Shown here in pieces: positions 1 through 5,405 of a DNA stretch of 9,717 nucleotides (position 1 is the first letter of the stretch; each line of letters begins with the position of its first letter). Made by a program: the position numbers and the translations under genes. The stretch spans positions 1-9,717 of the forward strand of contig JAKITM010000087.1 of assembly GCA_021648045.1 (NCBI GenBank), written 5' to 3'. The stretch comes from Lysobacterales bacterium (lineage in GTDB: Bacteria > Pseudomonadota > Gammaproteobacteria > Xanthomonadales > SZUA-36). Below the pieces are notes generated by a model that was given only the letters and a program-made list of their open reading frames with translations, was not told the DNA's origin and ran no database searches.

Positions 1-391
1 TACCATCTGCAATGTTCGTCATGATGTTTTTAGTCGTACCATTGCCCAAATCTGTAGTGATAACATTGGCAAATGCTTGGCGCCCGAATGGGGTTGTCCG
101 CGATAGCTTAAAGCGGACGCTACCATCCTTATCCTGAATTATATTTTCAGATTTGATGTCATCAAGAATGGGGCTTGCTAACAGGCTGGCATCAAAGCGT
201 AATATTGGAATTTCGGTTTCATGGCTTGTTTTCCAGCCCAAGATAGAAACATTGTTTTCTAACACTCCCTCAGTTGCATTGGAAAAGCTAGCAAGCGAAA
301 GCAGCATAATAAAAATCACTAGGAAGAGTGAGTTGAACTGAAACCGTGGTTTTTTTAAACTACATTGTGTTTTGCCTGTTGCATGTTGCAT
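1..391 (-). CDS. Secreted precursor-like protein, copy 1 (partial, runs off the left edge)
   Basis: Function not recognised. Translation from ATG 391 is open for 130 codons to the edge. An ideal AAGGAG ribosome-binding site (398-403) lies 6 bases before the ATG. The first 39 residues look like a Sec signal peptide: a basic KKPR patch near residues 13-16, a hydrophobic core (LFLVIFIMLLSLASF) and a cleavage-like SNA before TEG. The following region begins with VSILGWKTSHETEIP. It is a close paralogue of the protein at 1800-2470; DNA positions 1-358 match 2063-2420 with about 17 differences by eye. By analogy the missing part should encode the cysteine-rich C-terminus, with a stop expected about 260 bases left of the window. 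Unlike copy 2, its start is followed by unique sequence without tandem repeats, and the frame is intact. It lies 191 bases after the CPBP protease gene on the same strand. Reality of the gene is well supported; its role is inference. Confidence 0.8.
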   Translation of the reverse strand, partial: MQHATGKTQCSLKKPRFQFNSLFLVIFIMLLSLASFSNATEGVLENNVSILGWKTSHETEIPILRFDASLLASPILDDIKSENIIQDKDGSVRFKLSRTTPFGRQAFANVITTDLGNGTTKNIMTNIADG

Positions 392-397
392 GGTAAT

Positions 398-403
398 CTC
401 CTT
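398..403 (-). promoter_or_regulatory. Ribosome-binding site of precursor copy 1
   Basis: AAGGAG on the minus strand, 6 bases before ATG 391. It fixes the start upstream of the internal ATG at 307, so that the full signal peptide is translated. Confidence 0.75.
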
Positions 404-436
404 AAGTTGTAACATTTAATAACTATTTCAGTAAAT

Positions 437-478
437 ATGATAAATGCGCCTCTCTCGCACTGACCATAACGGTGGTCA
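437..478 (-). promoter_or_regulatory. Candidate promoter with operator-like palindrome before precursor copy 1
   Basis: On the minus strand TGGTCA (466-461) is followed after 18 bases by TATCAT (442-437), a plausible -35/-10 pair about 45 bases before ATG 391. The -35 hexamer is one arm of a perfect dyad, TGACCA-N6-TGGTCA (461-478 on the + strand), so a dimeric regulator bound there would touch the -35 box. The -10 is good (5 of 6), the -35 moderate (4 of 6). The dyad could instead be a short hairpin. No copy of it was found before precursor copy 2. Confidence 0.35.
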
Positions 479-524
479 TAAATTTTCTTTTCTACCAGTT
501 AAATCAACTAGCAAAGCCTCGGGG

Positions 525-560
525 TTAAAAAATTGAGCACTTCTGGTTTATTTAGCTCAA
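525..560 (-). terminator. Possible Rho-independent terminator after the CPBP protease gene
   Basis: On the minus strand, TTGAGC (560-555) and GCTCAA (538-533) can pair across a 16-base loop. They are followed at once by TTTTTT (532-527), 23 to 58 bases after the protease stop codon. The stem is only six pairs and the loop long, so termination may be weak and partly allow read-through towards precursor copy 1. Confidence 0.4.
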
Positions 561-582
561 CACGATTAATGTAGCGGCAGTA

Positions 583-1569
583 TCATTTTATTAACCACTC
601 TATTGATACCAGCACCCCGTTATAGGCACTGTGAAAGAAAATGGGCGACCAAATTGTTTTGTTTTTAATATACAGCCAGCACAGGATTAGCGAGACAAAA
701 AAGTAGGATGCCATGCGGAATATTTGCCAGACCAGATCTACTTCAATAAACCAATGAAAGGATGCAAATATAGTGGATATCAGCACTGCGCCTAGAATTG
801 GCCTTGCGCGTTCAACAAAAAATCTTAACAGCACTCCACGAAACAAAAGCTCCTCTACCAGGGGCGCTAAAACTACAACCAGCAAAAGTATAGTTGGTGT
901 ATCAAAGAGGTCAAAGAAACCCTCAATTTCTGGTTCTTTCCATGGGGAAATTTGTTCTAGTATGGTGCTGATGAAATACATACCCAGCACATAAGTAAGT
1001 GCCATTAAAACTGGATAAAACAAGACTCTTAATCGGTCAGCAGTGGGAAAAGCAAATGTTTGGTGTAGTAAACTTTGCCGCCAAAGAGCAATCATGGCGG
1101 CTAATGCGGCTATTAGCAATACACTATAAACATATAATATCAGCGTGAGAGAGGGAGCGTTGCCTGAGTTGAAGTCTATACTACCCTTATAGCCTTTGAC
1201 ACCAAATGGTGTCAGTGCAGGAAATACTCTATCGAGCATAAGATCGTGACTAATGTATGAGCCGATTATATAGCGCCCGTATGTGGTTTCCTCTTGGCAC
1301 TTCAGCGATGGTGATGCCACACAGGGGCTGGTTAAAGCACAGGATTCTGTTTCCTTGAGCACCACACTAACGGCTTTCTGTATTTTAGTCTCAGCACTGG
1401 TGTCTTCACATTGTAGCATTGGTAAAGAGAATGAATAAGTTTGGTGCAGGGTGATAACATTGGCTACCGTAAACATAAAAAGAACAAGAAGCACAGCGTA
1501 TGCAGGTATGTAGTCCAGTAAAAATCTTTTTATGTTTAATTTTTCGTTTGAAAGTGATGAAAGTGACAT
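583..1569 (-). CDS. CPBP-family intramembrane metalloprotease (Abi/Rce1-like)
   Basis: A 328-residue polytopic membrane protein. The C-terminal half has the three CPBP signatures in order: EELLFR at 239-244 (paired Glu plus Arg), FxxxH at 268-272 and HxxxN at 313-317; these His and Glu residues are the expected metal/catalytic residues. Hydrophobic segments lie near 17-40, 141-163, 183-204, 225-250, 258-272, 283-302 and 305-322. Unusually, a roughly 100-residue hydrophilic loop between the first two segments carries four cysteines (54, 77, 83, 91), probably outside the cytoplasm. Family members cleave prenylated CAAX proteins in eukaryotes; in lactic acid bacteria some (for example PlnI, SkkI) give bacteriocin self-immunity. 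Here the gene lies between two precursor-like paralogues on the same strand, 230 bases after copy 2, which suggests processing of or immunity to their product (inference). The start at 1569 has only a weak ribosome-binding site. Confidence 0.85.
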   Translation of the reverse strand: MSLSSLSNEKLNIKRFLLDYIPAYAVLLVLFMFTVANVITLHQTYSFSLPMLQCEDTSAETKIQKAVSVVLKETESCALTSPCVASPSLKCQEETTYGRYIIGSYISHDLMLDRVFPALTPFGVKGYKGSIDFNSGNAPSLTLILYVYSVLLIAALAAMIALWRQSLLHQTFAFPTADRLRVLFYPVLMALTYVLGMYFISTILEQISPWKEPEIEGFFDLFDTPTILLLVVVLAPLVEELLFRGVLLRFFVERARPILGAVLISTIFASFHWFIEVDLVWQIFRMASYFFVSLILCWLYIKNKTIWSPIFFHSAYNGVLVSIEWLIK

Positions 1570-1702
1570 ATGTAGCCCAGATTTTGTGGTTAATTTATTA
1601 TGCTGAGGATAATTCAGGAAACCTCTGATTTACTCTGGCAGCAATAGCTTGCGATTTAAAGCATTCAGGCTCAGCTTGGAAAGTACCCTTACTAGCTAGC
1701 CA

Positions 1703-1745
1703 CTGCGAAGACTTGCATCGCAGAGGCTGGTTCGCAAACTGCCTC
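1703..1745 (-). other. Two adjacent hairpins between precursor copy 2 and the protease gene
   Basis: Read on the minus strand, the spacer can form GAGGC...GCCTC (1745-1723, with an inner GTT/AAC pairing) immediately followed by CTGCGA...TCGCAG (1723-1703, 9-base loop). No T run follows, so they do not look like an intrinsic terminator. They could stabilise the precursor mRNA or reduce read-through into the protease gene. The rest of the 1570-1799 spacer shows no open frame or recognisable element. Confidence 0.35.
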
Positions 1746-1799
1746 AGCCAGCGTTAATCCGAGCTGGTTTGTTGGGTGTATTAGATCAGAATATCACTA

Positions 1800-2470
1800 T
1801 TAATTACATGTACATACTGGGTTTACGCCGCAAATGCCATATGAGAGCTCATCCACACCTCTGTCACCACATAAGCGGGTGCAACTAATTTCAGCGACGA
1901 GTATTCCAGCAGCACATAAAAAGGCGACACCAAGAGGCCAGGCTTGTATTGATGCATCGTCCCCACCCTTTGATTGTAGTAATTGCACACTCTGATCACC
2001 AAGGGTAAGTGTTCTTGCATCTGAAGCAAGTTCATTGTTGCGGCTAATAAAAGTGGTTTGTTTACCATCTGCAATGTTCGTCATGATGTTTTTAGTCGTA
2101 CCATTGCCCAAATCTGTAGTGATAACATTGGCAAATGCTTGGCGCCCGAATGGGGTTGTCCGCGATAGCTTAAAGCGGACGCTACCATCTTTATCCTGAA
2201 TTATATTTTCAGATTTGATGTCATCAAGAATGGGGTTTACTAACAGGTTGGTATCAAAGCGTAATATCGGGATTTCGGTTTCATGGCTTGTTTTCCAGCC
2301 CACGATAGAAACATTGTTTTCTAACACTCCCTCAGTTGCATTGGAAAAACTAGCAACCGATAGCAGCATAATAAAAATTACCAGGAAGAGTGAATTGAGC
2401 TGTAATCGTGGTTTTTTTAAGTTGATTGTTGATTGTTGATTGTTGATTGTTGATTGTTGATTGTTTGCAT
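1800..2470 (-). CDS. Secreted cysteine-rich precursor-like protein, copy 2; start separated from body by a frame-breaking heptamer repeat (phase OFF)
   Basis: Family not recognised. The uninterrupted frame is 1800-2369 (189 codons), but its ATG 2369 lies inside the hydrophobic core of the signal peptide seen whole in copy 1 (KKPR patch, LFLVIFIMLLSVASFSNA). The proper start is ATG 2470, 8 bases after AAGGAG. Between them sit six GATTGTT units (2424-2465), leaving the two ATGs 101 bases apart, so the 2470 frame stops at TAA (2419-2417) after 17 codons. Seven units (225 aa) or four (218 aa) would restore the frame. Counting from ATG 2369, residues 11-140 form a hydrophilic pro-region, 143-162 a hydrophobic stretch, and 152-188 six cysteines spaced C-X10-C-X3-C-X12-C-X5-C-X-C before the final Asn. 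That spacing, with GIC-X5-C near the end, resembles CS-alpha-beta defensin-like peptides. A bacteriocin-like secreted precursor is the best guess; an ordinary disulfide-rich exported protein is the alternative. Confidence 0.75.
2424..2465 (-). repeat. Heptanucleotide tandem repeat (GATTGTT)x6, probable phase-variation tract
   Basis: Six perfect contiguous copies of GATTGTT on the + strand (AACAATC on the coding strand), starting two bases after the ATG codon at 2470. The unit length is not a multiple of three, so slipped-strand gain or loss of units changes the reading frame of precursor copy 2. An A7 run on the coding strand (2418-2412) lies just downstream. No other tandem array was seen in the window, and copy 1 has none at the matching place. 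Confidence 0.95.
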
Positions 2471-2478
2471 TTATGTAT

Positions 2479-2484
2479 CTCCTT
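2479..2484 (-). promoter_or_regulatory. Ribosome-binding site deciding the start of precursor copy 2
   Basis: AAGGAG on the minus strand, 8 bases before ATG 2470. It matches the AAGGAG before copy 1 in sequence and near-ideal spacing, which is the main reason to place the start before the repeat rather than at ATG 2369. Confidence 0.75.
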
Positions 2485-2578
2485 GTATAAAACTATAAAC
2501 AGTTATGTTCCAGTCTATATGACAGGCACAGATCCTTTGCACCAGTTTCATCAACAGCTCCCTATTAGCTGGAACTAT

Positions 2579-2607
2579 AACCTAACAAGCTTTTTAAAAA
2601 ATGTCAA
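2579..2607 (-). promoter_or_regulatory. Candidate sigma-70 promoter for precursor copy 2
   Basis: On the minus strand a perfect TTGACA (2607-2602) is followed after exactly 17 bases by TAGGTT (2584-2579), which is a weak -10. A leader of about 100 bases to ATG 2470 would follow. The spacer between the small gene and copy 2 (2471-2726) holds no other clear feature. Confidence 0.4.
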
Positions 2608-2726
2608 TGCGTAAATCCATCCTTGTTAGTATCACTAATATATCAAGTCGAACTGCTGCATGCTGATTCATAGCTGCTCTTGGTCTATACCAGCTGATCT
2701 GTTTATACCGAAAAAAAATAAATAAC

Positions 2727-2918
2727 CTAGCTTAAATCCGGATCAGTATTAAGATTATTCTGGGTCATGTTAAGTTGTGTTTCCAGCTTCTGACTTGCTA
2801 ACTTCAATACCAACTCTAGGCGTTGAATAACTTCTGTTGATTCGCCTTGTTTCTTACACTCTATTAGCCCGATCCAAAACTCGACCTCATCAATCAATGT
2901 GCGTTGTTGATCTGTCAT
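2727..2918 (-). CDS. Small hypothetical protein
   Basis: Not recognised. From ATG 2918 it is 63 residues, beginning MTDQQRTLIDEVEFW and ending in a polar Asn/Asp-rich tail. Residues 5-50 look largely helical and charged, with one Cys and no signal peptide or membrane segment. An AGGA about 11 bases upstream supports this start. The frame is open further up to a GTG at 2999 (90 residues), but that start has a poorer ribosome-binding site and would add a basic, cysteine-containing leader. It lies 257 bases before precursor copy 2 on the same strand and divergent from the AraC-type regulator, so it may be the first gene of the accessory module or an independent small regulator. Confidence 0.5.
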   Translation of the reverse strand: MTDQQRTLIDEVEFWIGLIECKKQGESTEVIQRLELVLKLASQKLETQLNMTQNNLNTDPDLS

Positions 2919-3044
2919 TAGTACTAATTTCCTGCATTTACAGATTTCCCTGATCATACTGGCTTTCTGATTGAGCACTTGACTCAAACCGACAAACACT
3001 AGACTAAATTACCCAAGTGTATTATCTTAGGACTAAGAACAAGG

Positions 3045-4055
3045 GTGGAAAATCGCATGACAGTCTACGCACCAACCACTGATTACATTTGGGAACTGAT
3101 TAGATTCAGAGGTATTGACCCGGCACCTATTTTTGTTCAAGCTGGCCTAGATCCGGAAATTCGGCATAATCCGAGTGCACGAATTAACCACAATGAATTC
3201 AGGCGGCTGGTGGATCTTGCAGCCAAGGCCTGTGATGACCCCGCATTCGGTGTAAGGGCCACTGCGAGTTACCATCCTTCGCATTTTGGCGCGCTCGGTT
3301 ATACCTGGTTAACCAGCTCTACTCTCGCCTCAGCATTACGAAAATTTCTAAGCTATTCACAGCTTGTATCCGATACACATTTTCTTAGTGTTAAAACAGA
3401 GGGCGTAATAGTCATTGCCGATTACACTAGGCCAAAGCATCTGCAACATCCGGCACATCGTGCGCAGATATCTATGGCACTTTTTGTGCATTTATTCCGT
3501 TTAATTCTAGGCATAGATTTTGCCCCATCAAAGGTCGAATTTACCCAGGTAGAACCCGCAGACCTGGAACCATTTTCTCATCACTTCAACTGCCAACTGG
3601 AGTTTAACGGCAACGCTGACCGTATTATTTTTCCTACAAGTTTGATGGAACGGGTACTGCCCAGAGCTTACCCGGAGCTTTCTCTGATTCATGATGAAAT
3701 CATTACCCGCTATCTAGCCGATCGTGAGAAAGCCGATATTATTAATCAATCCAAAGTAGCGATACTGGAAATATTAGCCGAAGGGAACATTTCTGTCGGT
3801 TCCATTGCCCAACAATTAAATATTTCAAGCCGCACACTCAGTCGCCGACTGGATGAGGAAGGCACCAGCTTTCGCGAGCTGTTATCTGATCAACGCCTGG
3901 ATATGTCCATGCGATATATTCGAGATGAATCTTTGTCGCTGACTGAAATCTCCTATTTATTAGGCTTTTCCGAGCCAAGTTCTTTTTCGCGTGCCTATAA
4001 GGGCTGGACCGGGGTTTCACCTACCAGCACACGGGAAAAAAGCACCTTGGCATAA
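3045..4055 (+). CDS. AraC-family transcriptional regulator with arabinose-binding-like N-terminal domain
   Basis: A cytoplasmic DNA-binding protein of 336 residues from GTG 3045, or 332 from ATG 3057; the ATG is likely the true start because a GGTGG lies at suitable distance before it. Residues about 20-205 resemble the AraC-type arabinose-binding N-terminal domain of OruR/VirS-like regulators, a sensor for an unknown small molecule. The C-terminal domain has two helix-turn-helix units: SVGSIAQQLNISSRTLSRRL (250-269) and the second recognition region LTEISYLLGFSEPSSFSRAY (299-318), followed by GWTGVSPTSTR, the family's usual end (commonly SPSEYR). It is divergent from the small gene and precursor module and upstream of the pilin operon on the same strand. 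AraC regulators often control a neighbouring divergent operon, but no ligand or target can be read from the sequence. Confidence 0.92.
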   Translation: MENRMTVYAPTTDYIWELIRFRGIDPAPIFVQAGLDPEIRHNPSARINHNEFRRLVDLAAKACDDPAFGVRATASYHPSHFGALGYTWLTSSTLASALRKFLSYSQLVSDTHFLSVKTEGVIVIADYTRPKHLQHPAHRAQISMALFVHLFRLILGIDFAPSKVEFTQVEPADLEPFSHHFNCQLEFNGNADRIIFPTSLMERVLPRAYPELSLIHDEIITRYLADREKADIINQSKVAILEILAEGNISVGSIAQQLNISSRTLSRRLDEEGTSFRELLSDQRLDMSMRYIRDESLSLTEISYLLGFSEPSSFSRAYKGWTGVSPTSTREKSTLA

Positions 4056-4120
4056 ACAGTCTGATCGAGCATTTGAAATAAATGGATTCATCATTACTCA
4101 CCAGAGTTAATGCATGAAAT

Positions 4121-4173
4121 CCGACAGTCGGTGACAGCATTTCCTACACGCCTTAGCTGATTACTTCCTACAC
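4121..4173 (+). promoter_or_regulatory. Possible control region before the minor-pilin operon
   Basis: The 168-base spacer between the regulator and pilV contains an 11-base palindrome CCGACAGTCGG (4121-4131) and two copies of TTCCTACAC (4141-4149 and 4165-4173), 24 bases apart. A pair of direct repeats spaced near two helical turns upstream of an operon could be a regulator site. No convincing -35/-10 pair was found, and the assignment is tentative. Confidence 0.3.
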
Positions 4174-4223
4174 AGCAACAGGGTTTATCCTGCTAGCCAG
4201 CCCTATGCAATATCTGCAATCCT

Positions 4224-4712
4224 ATGGCTATGAAAAACCTAATACCAATATATCACCCACAATCCGGTGAATCACTGCTGGAAGTTCTGATGAGTTTGCT
4301 GATTTTTAGTTTTGCTATTCTTGGCTTGCTCGGTACGCAACAACGCATGATGTTGCAGTTGTTCGAGACCGAATCAGCGCTTATCGCTAATCAGTTTTCC
4401 ATTAATCTGGCCGAGCAAATCGGTGGTCTGGATACCATGGTGATAACGCAACTTGATGGCAGCACCAATCCGGTTAGCCAATTATCCTGCCCGGTCGATC
4501 AATGCAATAGTTACTGGCTGAATGCACAACTATCGAATTGGCGGCAACAGCTGGAGCAAAAATTACCAAATTCACACAGTTTGATATGCCTTGATGATAG
4601 CCCTGCAGATGGTTTTCCCGAAGCACCGGCCTGTGGAGGAAGCAGTCGACTCGCAGTGAAAATTTGGCCACAAAACCAACGTTACCCCATGGTATCTGCG
4701 CTGGATTTATAG
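4224..4712 (+). CDS. pilV: Type IV pilus minor pilin / modification protein PilV
   Basis: A 162-residue class III-type prepilin: short leader ending in Gly15, then ESLLEVLMSLLIFSFAILGL, the hydrophobic N-terminal helix with Glu at mature position +5. Cleavage by PilD after Gly15 would leave Glu at +1, where PilV usually has a hydrophobic or small residue. The body has four cysteines (89, 94, 122, 137), probably two disulfides. PilV is one of the minor pilins that form the assembly-priming tip complex in the inner membrane and periplasm. First gene of the cluster, three bases before pilW. The start is uncertain: neither ATG 4224 nor ATG 4230 has a clear ribosome-binding site, and a stop at 4194 excludes longer versions. 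Confidence 0.88.
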   Translation: MAMKNLIPIYHPQSGESLLEVLMSLLIFSFAILGLLGTQQRMMLQLFETESALIANQFSINLAEQIGGLDTMVITQLDGSTNPVSQLSCPVDQCNSYWLNAQLSNWRQQLEQKLPNSHSLICLDDSPADGFPEAPACGGSSRLAVKIWPQNQRYPMVSALDL

Positions 4713-4715
4713 ACC

Positions 4716-5405
4716 ATGCCATTCGCTTTCACACTTCATAACATAAAATCAAAAGGCTTTAGCCTGATTGAGCTGATGATTGGCATGACACTTGGCAGTT
4801 TTTTACTGCTTGGCATAATTGCTAGCTTTTCAGCTGCTTCCGCTGCCTTCATAGCCATCAGTGACCGTTATGAACTCTTACAAAATGCCAGTCGCGGACT
4901 GCGATTTATATCCACGGCCAGTCGTGAAGCAGGCTTTCCAAACTTGACCGATGGCAACTACCCAGTACCGATTTCTGCCAGCAGCCAAAAATCCGCAGGC
5001 GATGATATTTTAATCCTTGAAGGCTGGAGCCGGCAGAATTGTTTTGGTAATGCTAATCCGTCGGTTGATAGCGATAATCGGCCAGGTTTGTTTTTCCGCG
5101 TGCAGCGATTTCAACGCACAAACGACAGCCTGCGCTGGCGTTGTGGATACGGTAGCAACAGCAGTAGCCTGGTGATTCAATCCAACAATCAAACAATAAT
5201 AAATAATGTCTCAGCCTTCCGTGTTCGTTATTTTGAAGACAGCAACTTGGATGGCTCAGTAGATCGAGCTGTCAATGCCGGCGACTGGACTACGAATACT
5301 GCCATTCAGCAGTTGGAGATCACTTTACTGCTTCACACAGATTCCAATAAGCCGGAATCAATCACATCCTTCCGCAGTATTGTACGGCTGAGGAATGCGG
5401 GATGA
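4716..5405 (+). CDS. pilW: Type IV pilus minor pilin PilW
   Basis: A 229-residue prepilin with leader MPFAFTLHNIKSKG cut after Gly14, mature Phe at +1 and Glu at +5 (FSLIELMIG), followed by a membrane helix to about residue 36. The globular part carries the PilW pattern: an early ASREAGF-type helix, an NCFG/RWRCGYG cysteine pair, and a late VSAFRVRYFEDSNLDG region before the closing beta-strands. Somewhat shorter than Pseudomonas PilW. It is thought to act with PilV, PilX and PilE in the tip complex that starts pilus assembly. It sits three bases after pilV and overlaps pilX by ATGA, so translation is probably coupled. Confidence 0.88.
   Translation: MPFAFTLHNIKSKGFSLIELMIGMTLGSFLLLGIIASFSAASAAFIAISDRYELLQNASRGLRFISTASREAGFPNLTDGNYPVPISASSQKSAGDDILILEGWSRQNCFGNANPSVDSDNRPGLFFRVQRFQRTNDSLRWRCGYGSNSSSLVIQSNNQTIINNVSAFRVRYFEDSNLDGSVDRAVNAGDWTTNTAIQQLEITLLLHTDSNKPESITSFRSIVRLRNAG

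Noticed and set aside
153..341. Plus-strand open frame, also seen at 2215-2439
   Set aside because: It lies antisense within the two precursor paralogues; its similarity between the two places follows from the DNA duplication, and it has no ribosome-binding site.
1692..1699. CTAGCTAG palindrome as an attachment site
   Set aside because: It is an isolated 8-base palindrome with no second copy, integrase or tRNA nearby.
1723..1745. tRNA-like GGTTCGCAAACT in a small stem
   Set aside because: There is no acceptor stem, anticodon arm or CCA-adjacent structure; it is only a short imperfect hairpin.
1800..2369. Starting precursor copy 2 at ATG 2369
   Set aside because: That start cuts the signal peptide in half, has no ribosome-binding site, and ignores the AAGGAG-ATG pair at 2484-2468 shared with copy 1.
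2424..2465. CRISPR array or iteron origin
   Set aside because: The repeats are only 7 bases, contiguous and without spacers; there are no cas or replication genes nearby.
2727..2999. Longer 90-residue form of the small protein from GTG 2999
   Set aside because: The GTG has a weak upstream signal, and the added segment is less protein-like than the part after ATG 2918; kept only as an alternative.
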